DNA of 42,550 bases. Origin: Hysterium pulicare CBS 123377 (Eukaryota > Ascomycota > Dothideomycetes > Hysteriales > Hysteriaceae). The DNA lies in the NCBI GenBank assembly GCA_000467715.1, contig AJFK01001063.1, positions 1 through 42,550 of the forward strand. Direction: 5' to 3'. The position numbers and the translations under genes were made by a program. The notes under the pieces are model-generated. The model was not told the origin of the DNA, searched no databases, and saw only the letters and a list, made by a program, of their open reading frames with translations. Positions 29,287 through 39,349 of the stretch are shown here, one piece after another. Numbering within the stretch: the stretch's first letter is position 1; every line of letters begins with the position of its first letter.

Positions 29287-30186
29287 ATGGCTATATCGAC
29301 CCGTTTTCTGATCCTCTCTGACACTCATGGGAAATGGCCCTACTCAGACTCCGAATCTCCCAAAGTGGATGTTTTCCTGCACTGCGGTGATCTCACGCAA
29401 GTAGGCGGATTATCCGAATTCCGCAAAGCCATCGACAAGATCAAGACCATCGACGCAGAGCTTAAATTAGTCCTCGCTGGAAACCACGACCTTGAACTAG
29501 ATGGACAATGGTGGCATGAAAATCTGATCGAAGAAGAAGATGAGAATCCGGAGGACAGCGCTCAAGCCATCGCATTTTTCAAAGCCCGAACAACCTCCGG
29601 ACTTTATTACCTCGAGGAAGGGACGCACACTTTTGCGCTCTCGTCTGGAGCCCAATTTACCATCTATGCGTCGCCGTATACTCCAGAGTTCAACAATTAC
29701 GCCTTTTCATACCCACCCGAAGAAGACCGTTTCAATCCTGATCCCGAAGGAGACCATTCAGAACGCGCCCCCAATGCCAGTGTGCGAAGTTATGCTGAAA
29801 ACCCCATTCCAAACAACGTTGACATCGTGATGACGCATGGACCGCCACTTTTCAAGAGTCCCCAATATCGCCTTGACATCAACCACAAGAACGAGCACTG
29901 CGGTTGTGAAAAGCTGGCGAAAGCTATATGCCGCACAAAACCCCGACTGCACTGTTTTGGCCATCTGCACGAGGGAAGAGGCGTAGCGCTCGTAAAGTGG
30001 GATGACTTGGACGGTGCTACTCTCAGCGTTCCCAGCATTAGGTTGGTGGAAGATGATGGGGCGGTGTTATACTTGAAGGATGTCAGAACGACAACATCAA
30101 GGGCGGAGACTTTATTGGTGAACGCGGCGATGGATCAGGGTAAATCGTGGCTGGTGGATATAGACATGAACAGTTGCACCAAATGA
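29287..30186 (+). CDS. Calcineurin-like metallophosphoesterase (MPPED type)
   Basis: Intronless, 299 residues. All metal-binding motifs of the calcineurin-like phosphoesterase fold are present: LSDTHG (Asp12, His14), HCGDLT (Asp35), AGNHD (Asn66, His67), MTHGPP near 181 and FGHLHEG near 224. The compact order and the GHLHEG end fit the MPPED1/MPPED2 (239AB) group, which hydrolyses phosphodiesters including cyclic nucleotides in other species; the natural substrate in fungi is unknown. No signal peptide or membrane segment, so cytosolic. A Tyr/Pro-rich insert (about 125-165) lies between GNHD and THG. The start ATG follows a long untranslated leader without competing in-frame ATG. Confidence 0.9.
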   Translation: MAISTRFLILSDTHGKWPYSDSESPKVDVFLHCGDLTQVGGLSEFRKAIDKIKTIDAELKLVLAGNHDLELDGQWWHENLIEEEDENPEDSAQAIAFFKARTTSGLYYLEEGTHTFALSSGAQFTIYASPYTPEFNNYAFSYPPEEDRFNPDPEGDHSERAPNASVRSYAENPIPNNVDIVMTHGPPLFKSPQYRLDINHKNEHCGCEKLAKAICRTKPRLHCFGHLHEGRGVALVKWDDLDGATLSVPSIRLVEDDGAVLYLKDVRTTTSRAETLLVNAAMDQGKSWLVDIDMNSCTK

Positions 30187-31520
30187 GGTATTGTTGGGTG
30201 TGAACGTTACAGTGCGAGCTCGATCCCTTGATCAATACAAGCTCTTATCACGAATCATCATATTATTCTTAACCATCATACACTGACAAACCTCGACTCA
30301 ACCCAACGCCACCTTAATCCAAGGCCACCTTCTAGAGATCAATACCCCGCTCATTCACCACTTCACCACCTTCACTCGCCCCACACCCGAACAGCGCTAA
30401 ACTAGCTCAAAACCTCGCACCTCGAAAGTTAGCATTTCGGGCCTCAGTAATCAACACTTTTTTATTATATTACCCGATTAGGAAGGGTTTTGGACCTGGT
30501 CCGTGCGTATGATGGCCTGAGGCGACCAAGTACGCATGACTTGTAGTACTCCCCCACAGAGAGCTGGACTACAGACATTAGCGCGATGCAAGAGTTGGCT
30601 CTTAGGTACGGGTAGCTTGTGAATACTTGAACGCGCCTTGCACGCAATAGAGCATGGAAGTAAGTCTCATGGCTTCAACAACTATATCATGAAAGTCGGA
30701 ACTTATGGCTTCTAGTATGGGTCTGCTCCTATCAACTCCAATGTTTAGGGTTTACATAGGTCCATTGAACTCGGCAATGGTCGTTAAAGCTAGTTGCCCT
30801 CATTAAGACTATCTAGAAGATGCTTGGTATAGGAAGCCTGTGCACGTATCAACTTTCAACAGTTTAGACTTGCGAGCAACACACGCGAACCCCAAGCTGA
30901 CTCCAGCGGCAAGAGGAACGTATCTCCACGGAGCCCATTTGGAATCCCTCTCCGATGAGCGAGACTTAGAAGCCACTACGGTGCCATTGGAGTAAGAGCT
31001 TGGCTAGTGCTGCCTGGATGTAGAGCGCGTTACAGCATCGGAATATTTGATGATGTTTCTAAACGAATGGAAGATTCGCACATGTACTGTGTCTGTAAGA
31101 CTTGCAAAATTGCTGCGTCTGGAGGCATCACGGTTCAACTGGAGGCAGGGTAAAGTTGCAGAAATGGTGGGCACTATGTTAGAATCTCAGAGATCAGTTG
31201 CAAAGAGGGAAACAAATGGACGTAACTTTCAAACTTCATTTGGATTCCGACTAAAAGAGTGGACAAATATGGACTATTCTGAGGTGCAGAAATGCAAGCA
31301 TAAAGGGCTCTAAAAGCCGCGGTAATGCCATGCTAAAACCAATCCATTTTCATCCGACTGATTAGTTTACAAATGGGTGTTGCGAGTAATTTTGGATTCA
31401 GAGCAATCCTTTTGTCCCATGATCGAAAACCAAAAGCGATGCACCCTATTTACCCAATTCATTGAGAAGCGCCAAGAAGCACGCGATATACATACCAGAA
31501 CCAGCCACTTCAGAGATAAC
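30187..31520. other. Intergenic, no supported gene
   Basis: Contains the 3' ends of the phosphoesterase gene and of the orphan gene on the opposite strand. Small plus-strand frames at 31047-31313 and 31377-31802 show no domain; the latter overlaps the orphan gene. Confidence 0.45.
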
Positions 31521-32747
31521 TTAGCAACGGAGCCAAGTATCACCCTGGAGTGTGAATTCCATGAAATCCAATGGAGCGTTGCGGAGGATGTAAGGTGCGT
31601 GAATCGCAGAATAAGGACCCATCATGTAGCTGCGATGATGAATGGTAGGATGGGAATCATACCTTTGCATCGAATCCAAGAAGCTGGTATCGATTTGGCT
31701 CATGAAATGTTCGCTCTCAAGCTTGAGAGCCATCATTTCTTGTGCATGCACAGACTCATGCGAACTACCCCACATGATCATGCGCCTATCGCTTCGCCAT
31801 AAGCGGATCTGGCTTGTTATGCGGTTGCGCTGGTAATATCGCCACGCGTCGATACGTTTTTTCAGAATGTCAATGTTCATCGCATTCGCCTGTTGGAGTT
31901 CGGCCGGGATGTTGTCGAGTACTTTAACAAGCAGCCGTTGGATGTCTTCGCGAATGACCGGGATCATCATTCTGTAGCGCTTTTTGGGGACGTTCCAGGT
32001 GAAGCGGTCATTGCTATGTTCGGCTGCATATGGCACAAAGTAGTACAACGCAAGTTGTGAGAGCCGAACAACCTTCTTCTGTTCCGGTGTATGCTGGAAT
32101 AAGGTATTCAAGATTACAGTCCCTCGAGCATTCAGGATAGCGACCATGTCATCCTCATCGACCAAGGAGTGACGACTTGGATCATAAGGGGTACGTTGCG
32201 AGGAGTAGTTCAAATGAAAAGCTCTTAATGGCGGAGGCGCTGCCGGCTGCCTGACTGTCGTTGGACTGATATGGGAGTCCAAAGAATGGTTGCTATGTTG
32301 ATAATAGACCTCCGGCACGGTTGTGGAGCAGTAGAGGTCAGTGACACCGTAAATCTCGCGACAAAGCTGAAGGTAAATGGGGTTTCCAGCAACAAGCTCC
32401 TGACCAGCCATCGCCAGATCAGTACTGAAATCGCCATTGGCAGATGACAAATGAAGCTGCTCAGCAAAATCAGGAACGTGGCCAATCTTCCTTGCATACT
32501 GCCGAAGAATCGCTCTCGATGTGGCATGCCATCCTTCCGCATCCTCGTTCGAGTCCGAGATAGCAGACGCATGGTGGGCAACAGGGCTTCCAATTGAAGA
32601 ATGGCCGGGCGGTGTCTCGGTGGAATCAAAGGCAGAGCCAAAGTCGGAGGCAGAGCCGAAATTGAAGGCAGAGCCAAAATCGGAGGCAGATTCAACTGCA
32701 TTGCCGCGCCTGTTGGCTGATGTGCTAGGTGTGAAAGGGCCAGACAT
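31521..32747 (-). CDS. Orphan protein with FGSA repeats
   Basis: Intronless open frame of 408 residues from the ATG at 32747. I do not recognise the family. Residues about 23-45 carry a short repeat around SDFGSAF, coded by a matching DNA repeat near 32620-32700. Residues 60-190 are of mixed composition. The part after about 200 is better ordered: VVRLSQLALYYFVPYA, then RYRMMIPVIREDIQRLLVKV and WRYYQRNRITSQIRLWRSDR, which are helical and rich in Arg/Tyr. The tail has several Met/His/Tyr residues. No signal peptide, membrane segment or metal motif. A frame of this length uninterrupted in ordinary-GC DNA is unlikely by chance, which is the main support for it being a gene. Confidence 0.6.
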   Translation of the reverse strand: MSGPFTPSTSANRRGNAVESASDFGSAFNFGSASDFGSAFDSTETPPGHSSIGSPVAHHASAISDSNEDAEGWHATSRAILRQYARKIGHVPDFAEQLHLSSANGDFSTDLAMAGQELVAGNPIYLQLCREIYGVTDLYCSTTVPEVYYQHSNHSLDSHISPTTVRQPAAPPPLRAFHLNYSSQRTPYDPSRHSLVDEDDMVAILNARGTVILNTLFQHTPEQKKVVRLSQLALYYFVPYAAEHSNDRFTWNVPKKRYRMMIPVIREDIQRLLVKVLDNIPAELQQANAMNIDILKKRIDAWRYYQRNRITSQIRLWRSDRRMIMWGSSHESVHAQEMMALKLESEHFMSQIDTSFLDSMQRYDSHPTIHHRSYMMGPYSAIHAPYILRNAPLDFMEFTLQGDTWLRC

Positions 32748-33683
32748 GATGTCGACCAAGTTGTATTGAACCGAGAAGGGACGAGTTGATGAAGAAAGTG
32801 ACTTGACAAAGCGGTGATGAAGAAAGAAAACCAGAATTCGAGAATTGACTCAAGATAGACGTATGGAAGAATAGATAGAGGACCTAATGAAGTGAAGTCT
32901 GACTGACGTGTTTGGCGAGCTTGAGCGAGCACATTTTGTCAACAAACCGGTGTAGGTGAAGTGAGACAGGCAGGATGGATGGACGTCAGGAAGTCTACAA
33001 TACCTGAAGATGCCTCGCGTGCTCTCAATTGAAGAAAACCATTCAACTGAATTACATGAAGGTTGCGATTCGCATCCTGCCGGGTCAGTCTGCAGGTGAA
33101 TAGTTGTTTCTGAGGTTTCCAATGCCTCGATCCCAAAATGAATATTCAGGTGTTTGTGAGGACGGCCAGCTGCAGGCTACTCTCATCTAGGAATCCCCAG
33201 CGGCGATGAGATGGCCGTGGTCTTCAAGAGTGTTGTTGGTGTTTTGTTGGTGTCAAATGGCGAACAGTTCGCATGTTTGGAATTGGAATGGTGGCCGAGC
33301 ACCTGCAAGCCGCGTCACTTCGCAAGCTCAGCCACCCCGGCAGCGGCTTCCTTGGCCCTCCGCCCACTTTCATCCTCGTTTCAGGTTGATCATCGTCATC
33401 TGCCAAATCATAGTACCCATCTCGACAACTACTACCTACTCTCCTATACCACCACCACCACCACCACCAAAGGGCATGTTGTACCTAGGTATACCATTCC
33501 TTTATTCGCTTTGTTCCCCTCGTTGCTGCCCGGGGTAGCTTTGTCCTTCGACGCCAACCAGCCTTTGTTAAACATTCTCCCACCCGTCACAGCCTCCTAC
33601 CTTCAGCCTCCTTGAGGGCTCTAATACTCATTCAATCTGTACATTTCTTCTCTCGCAGTATACCCTCGTTCGCTTTTATTACA
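32748..33683. promoter_or_regulatory. Divergent promoter region with ACC microsatellite
   Basis: 936 bp between the orphan gene and the PIN2-like gene, which point away from each other. It contains pyrimidine-rich tracts (33600-33680) just before the PIN2-like ATG, typical of fungal promoters and leaders, and an ACC repeat at 33448-33469. Confidence 0.5.
33448..33469 (+). repeat. ACC trinucleotide microsatellite, about 7 units
   Basis: A run of seven ACC units about 220 bp upstream of the PIN2-like start codon, in the presumed promoter or leader; it may vary in length between strains. Confidence 0.8.
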
Positions 33684-34944
33684 ATGCCTATTTTACTATT
33701 ACAGCGTGACATCACCGGCGATGTCAAGTCGAGCTTCTCTTCCTGGGACAAATGCATGGCAAAGGCGTATTGCAAGTCCGTAAACCCACTCCTTCAACAG
33801 TCAGAGCCCCCAGCTAACCTTCCATAGGTGGCCAGTCATTGTTGCCATAATCATCGCTTCCATCGTCGTCCTCTCTCTCCTCTACTGCCTTGCCCGCTGT
33901 ATGTGCTGCGGTGCGGAAAGCGCCTGTTGTTGCTTTAAATGCTGCACTTCTTGCTGCCCTGGAGGAGGCCGCAAGGGACACAAGCGCGTGGACTCCGCTC
34001 CTCCACCGCCGCATCCAGGATACCAGCCTGCATTCCAGCCTCAGCAAACCTTTCAACCAGCTCCGATTAATACCCAGTACCGATCGCCAGCCGCACCCGT
34101 ATACGAAAGGCCACAATTTGCGACATTTGATGCCTCGGGAAAGCCTACAAATGAGGATTCGTTACCAGCCATGCCCAGTTGGGAGAATGCCACAAGTAAG
34201 AAGGTGGTAGAGGAAGTTATTCCGGAAAAACATGGGGATGTGGAAATGAACAGGCTGGATCACAATGGAGGTGTAACGGATCCTATGTTGGCTGGCGCTG
34301 CCACCGCGCCTCTCAGATCTCCGGTTAGGTCTCCAGTGCATCGATCACAATCGCGCGATAACTACGTCTCTCCTACCGATTATCAGCGGGGCGATGCTCA
34401 CCTTGGAGCCGTGCCTCGACGCAGCCCCCAGAGTACTCCAAGTCCTTACGAGTCTCGACAGCAGTACGGGGAGTACCAAGACGGCTATCGCGGAATATCT
34501 CCCCTTCAAAGTTCATCGCCAGTTCATACAGTCGGAGGGGCATACAGACAGCAACAGCAGTATGGACGTGGGTCTCCTAGGCCAATCGTGAACACACAGA
34601 ACAACCGACCAAAGCAAGCGCTGAACCCGCCGTCTCAAACTGGGGTTAACGACTATGGAATGTCAAATGCCTCGCGCCAAATTTACGAGATGCCATCACC
34701 TACCCAACATCAAGATAGAGGTTTCGCCACTGCTTCGGCGAGATCCAATTCCCCCGGATATGCGCCTTCGGGATCAACAAAATACGAGCCTTCAACGGCT
34801 GCATACCCGGGCCAACAAACATACCAACCATCTTCGGAGTCGACGACCCGGGGATATACAGCATACCAACCTCAGGAGCTGGACTCCAGCACTTATAACG
34901 GTGTTGCAAGGAAGCCGATTAATGGATCTTGGAAAGATGTTTGA
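33684..34944 (+). CDS. PIN2-like single-pass membrane protein
   Basis: Two exons, 33684-33775 and 33828-34944, give 402 residues. The N-terminus has SSFSSWDKCMAKAYC, then W-P-V and one membrane segment at about 32-52 (IVAIIIASIVVLSLLYCL), then a Cys-rich stretch with CMCC, CCCFKCC and SCC. This order matches yeast Pin2 (short lumenal part with a SW-x-CM motif, one membrane span, Cys-rich juxtamembrane part). The remaining 320 residues are disordered, rich in Pro, Ser, Gln and Tyr, with RQQQQYGRGS and TQNNRPKQ. Yeast Pin2 reaches the plasma membrane by an exomer route and has a prion-like tail; similar behaviour here is inferred. The intron donor GTCCGT is weak; the nearby GTAAAC donor would break the frame, so GTCCGT is chosen. 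Confidence 0.8.
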
Positions 34945-37900
34945 GCACTCTTCATCGCGTTAGATTTATTTCATCGTCTTTAGGTCAGCTAATTCGCATT
35001 CTCATTCCTCATTCCTCACGGCTGCATCAAGTTGCAGTTGTCACTTCTTGTACTTCTGTATTCATGTATTTTTGTTTGCATAGCGAGGCGTTGTGGCGGT
35101 TTTGGAAGATATCCTGATGGGCTTGTAAATGAATCACATTTTTGTTCGACACCAAAGTTGTCCTTGGAAGTATTCCATTGATTTCAGTACGCAGCAGTGA
35201 CTATACTATACCAACGGCGCGTAAAATCTTCGATTCCCAAGTACATCCTCGGGTAAGGCTTCGGTGTCCGACCAATTGGGAGAACCTTTTCAAGGAGTCA
35301 TTCGCTCCATCCTTAGTCATCGAAAGATCTCGTGTCGCCAAGAACAAACCCCTTGGTTCCAGAAACCCCGTTCGATGTCATCTCCGATAGCAAAGGCTCG
35401 GGCCGTCCCATTCACCTTGCGCTAGAGACGTTAAGCATTGTGCGGCTCTCTTCATACCCAGTGTCTGCCCTACCAGTGTACAGTCAATCGATTTTTCCAT
35501 GCTGACAAGGCTCAGTAGCGTCGATTCTGCAAGGCTGAGCAGTACAGTGAGAGTTGTACCAGTTGGGCATCATGTAAGGAACAATCTATTTTCAAGTTCA
35601 CATGTGTAACACTCATTGGAATAGCAATGCAAAATTTTCCGAACCAATCGGTCGTGAACCGTCATGCACAAGTTAGCGACGGAAAAGATTGTGCGACCCC
35701 CGCACGGCGCATTTTGCTGATAATATCTGCGCGAGTCTTTCTAGTTCCGAACACATATGACACGAAGAATCTCCCCTGAGATGTCAACCTCATGGTACCG
35801 TGGGACAAGGTGGCAGTTCGCAGGCTCAGACACGCGGTCTGTGATACCGAGGAGTAGTTCGCTTCGGTTACGCCAACATGCTTTGAAGCGCGCACGTTTC
35901 CTGACTGCCTGATGTACCTTCTGCATCTAGAGTTATTGCCACAGGCCTGCTCAGTACATCAAAGCTTTATACGGTCAAAGTCGAGTCCTACTACGCCGAC
36001 ATTACACATCCGCAACGATGGAAAGGCGATGAACGGAGGCTAGAATCACTTTCACGTACTTTAGATCTCGAATGATCTTCGACTTCTCGCTCTCTCGGAA
36101 AGTTCCCCATATCTTATCATAAAGTTACAGACGGATTGACAACTCCAGTGCCGATCAGCGCCGCATTGTCTTCCTATTCCGCACTCAGGGACAATGTTGA
36201 ATCTAACTGGTATTCGTGGGTAAGGCTATAGTAAGCGGAGTGGTCGGCTGAACCACGGTGGTGAATGCACCGACCGTCGACGGTGTCCGGCACGTCGTTT
36301 CGTGAAACTGCAACTTCGAATTCAGACGAGTCTCATTTAAAGCGCAAGGCACCGTTGCCTGCGGACTTGGTGATGACTTTGGATGAGCCACGGAGGATCG
36401 TATTGCACAGTAGGCAAATGGCAAGTTTGTGAGAGGCCGTGATGGCATGAAGGACGATGGGAGGCTAGTTTTTTGTGTTATGTCATTTCTCTACAAGCTC
36501 TCAATCAACATATAAAAGTCCGTAGGCGCTCACTCTATTCTTTCCATCATCTGCTCATCATCTGCTCATTAATACTTTGGCTTCATTGTTTCCTCTATTT
36601 AGCTACTCCACTAAACGTTCACTTACCAAGACGACCCCTACTATCTTGCTTATCAGCCCTCACAATTCGCCATTTGTACGAGCACCGCATTTCCCCATCA
36701 ACTCATTTATTTTACGAAGCAAGCCGGAAACACTATGTTTGGAAACAGTTCAAGCCATGAATACAAAGAAGCCACTGTAAGCGAATTCACATCTTCTCCT
36801 CTTTTTATCCGTGCCAGGTACTTTCAGGGCATGGCGATATACCATGACATTCATGACCGAGCACTGGCTCCATTGAGCCTCAACCGCGAGACGAGATTCC
36901 AATCACTAACTATGGAAGACTGGCGGTCGCGTCAATAGATCTAGAGATGACGAAGGACGAGGGGGTTATAATTGATTGAAAGGTGAGCCGGTCTCAGTTC
37001 TTCATATCAAGATACCATTCCTTTCTCAAAGCAATCATTCGCGGAGTTACAACATTTCATCTTTCACCTCCAGCACTTGTAGAGATTTTGGGCTAATACC
37101 AACATTAACAGACCTCAATCAGGCCACTATCTCCTCCACCGCCGCATGCATGAGATATCGTTCATCGTTCATCGGGCCGACCAAAAAATTTACTCCTGAT
37201 TGCGCAAATCTCACGTCACGAGTAGGAGACCACATGACCAGCCTAACGGGACATCATTACGTGATCTTTCATTGCATTTACAACGCCTACCTCAATTTTC
37301 AAGATTATTTAAATTGATAGACTTTTCTTTTTGATCTCGAACTCTGTATTCTCATTTCCGTTCTTCTTCTTCGCTTCTCCATTTCGGCTCCTCAATTTTT
37401 AGAATTTTTGTACCTTTAGCATCTCCTGCCTGTTTCTACACATGTCTTCATTCTTCTTCTCTTGTTTTTCCTTGTGCTACCTTATACCTTAGATTTCTGT
37501 AGTGGATTAGACATTTAGAGGTTTCCCCATACATCTACATAGAATACTACGTGTTTGTTTCACTGATCTCTTGTCTACGACATGGTTACGCTGATGGAGG
37601 TTTTATGCGGTCAAGATCAACATCTGATGCATATTTACTCCACTAGGCCACACATTTCGGCCATGCCGAGAGGGGGCAGCTAGCGTGATGCTAGGTAGTA
37701 AGACCGAGCAGATATCTTGTTGGTGTTACTCTTCTACATTGATACGGGATGGGTTGATGGTCGTCAAGACCACTTGGCTTAGTAACACCTATTAATTTCA
37801 TGAAGTAGCACAACGGCTGTCTTAAGAAAAGAGGAACCACCTTCAACATGGAGCTATACAATCAAGGTATCAGTACCTCCGCAATGCAAGACGGAAAACT

Positions 37901-37972
37901 CAAGTTTCCATCCCAGCCCAGCCAAAAGAGGTCCCCCAAAAACAGCTTCCACCAAAGTAAGAATCAGGTTTA
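34945..37972. other. 3-kb intergenic stretch with pyrimidine-rich tracts
   Basis: No frame over 113 codons and no recognisable domain. Two long pyrimidine-rich tracts on the plus strand (about 36530-36720 and 37320-37480) resemble fungal promoters or leaders. A short frame of 67 codons follows the first (36735-36938) and contains a possible GT-AG intron, but the product is not recognised. Some of this could be a non-coding transcript. Confidence 0.4.
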
Positions 37973-39349
37973 CTAGCCCACATCTCTCAAAGAACCAAGT
38001 CCAAATGCTCGACCGAGTCGCGGTCCTCTCCTAACCGGCTCCGAGCCCGTTCCATGCTTATTCCATTCGTGTTTCTTCCGCGCATCCGTCCTTTGAAACA
38101 CTTGCCCACACCTCTCACATATCAAATCCAAATCGACCCTACTCGGGTCAAGTAATGTCGAATGTTTCTGCTTGATGTGTCTTTCTCGGTTCCCGTGCGC
38201 ATAGTCGCCATGGAAAGTCTTCCCGCAACGGTCGCATGGTAGCGAAGGCCGGGGATGGTCTAGCGAGCGAGTGTCATTTAAGGAGTGGATTTCGAAGCTG
38301 CGCTGTCGAGAGGGGCGGCTGCCGCCGGCTTTGCTATATGCTTCTGGGCTTGGACGGAACTTGGCTTGCTGCGTTGTTAGTGGGGTGCTTTCGCTAGCTG
38401 GGAATCTGAACGTCGATGGCGCATAATTATTACGTTCATTCGGATTCATAACTGAGAGTTGACTAAGACAGGTCGTTACGTCGTTTCCGGGTAGATGTAT
38501 GATCTCTTGGGAGGTGGATTCAGAGTCTGGAAGGTGATATGAGTCGGTTTTCCTGGCGACATTGATGCGCTGATCGCCAATATTTGAAGCGTACGTGTGA
38601 CTGTAGTCGTGTTGATAGGCCCGAGTACCGAAAGCGAACAAGCTATTCAAGTTGTGTGTTTCGCCGTTAGATGGAGAGTGATCCTGGAATTCCGATGGGA
38701 AGTTCAGGGAGCTGAAGTTCGACCCACGACGGCTTGAACTACGAGACGATCCGTCACCACAGGTCGAAGTGCCAGAGGATCCATCGGAAGAGAAGTTCAC
38801 ACGAGGTATGGCGTAGCACAGAGTTGGACGATCATTGGCTTGACCTAAATCCTCGGCTACCTGGGTGGGGCGGGATGGCTCCAGATCAAGGTACTGAGGG
38901 TAATAAGAACTGACTTGCATCGAGGAAGGACGAGTATCAATTGTAGTTGAGAGTTCCACATCTATAAAGCCTGCCTCCTTCTCCTTTGGTTTCAGCTTCG
39001 AGAGGCCCATGCCTCCATGATCATAATAGGCCGGCGAAAACGGCAGCGGGTGCTGGTAAGTCATGTCATGAGTTTCCGTGGGAGAATAATAGGAACGAAT
39101 ATGGCGTTGCTGCTTATAACGAGCAAAGGCGCGCTCATTATCTTCCGGTCCTGGCATCAGTGGGGAAACAAATTGCAAATCTTCCGGTTTGATGGGAACA
39201 ATACTGGAATGTAATTGACTAGGGGACATCTGCCGGGTATGCCAATGGCGTCCATTATCGAATTCCGATATTTCTGAATCAGAAAGTTGGAATCCTTCGT
39301 AGTCACAAAAAATGTCGGTGGAAACATTACTGCTCTTTTGATTCCACAT
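37973..39349 (-). CDS. C2H2 zinc-finger protein
   Basis: Intronless, 458 residues. Residues 1-370 are mostly disordered, Ser/Pro/Tyr-rich with an acidic N-terminus (FCDYEGFQLSDSEISEFD) that could be an activation region. Two C2H2 fingers lie at the C-terminus: 372-396 (CDRCGKTF, with 15 residues between the second Cys and first His instead of 12) and 411-432 (CERCGQVF, normal spacing). The tail is basic (RRGPRLGR). Such a pair of fingers at the end of a long disordered protein is common in ascomycete regulators of unknown targets. Nuclear DNA binding is inferred from the fingers. No orthologue name is recognised. Confidence 0.8.
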   Translation of the reverse strand: MWNQKSSNVSTDIFCDYEGFQLSDSEISEFDNGRHWHTRQMSPSQLHSSIVPIKPEDLQFVSPLMPGPEDNERAFARYKQQRHIRSYYSPTETHDMTYQHPLPFSPAYYDHGGMGLSKLKPKEKEAGFIDVELSTTIDTRPSSMQVSSYYPQYLDLEPSRPTQVAEDLGQANDRPTLCYAIPRVNFSSDGSSGTSTCGDGSSRSSSRRGSNFSSLNFPSEFQDHSPSNGETHNLNSLFAFGTRAYQHDYSHTYASNIGDQRINVARKTDSYHLPDSESTSQEIIHLPGNDVTTCLSQLSVMNPNERNNYAPSTFRFPASESTPLTTQQAKFRPSPEAYSKAGGSRPSRQRSFEIHSLNDTRSLDHPRPSLPCDRCGKTFHGDYAHGNRERHIKQKHSTLLDPSRVDLDLICERCGQVFQRTDARKKHEWNKHGTGSEPVRRGPRLGRAFGLGSLRDVG

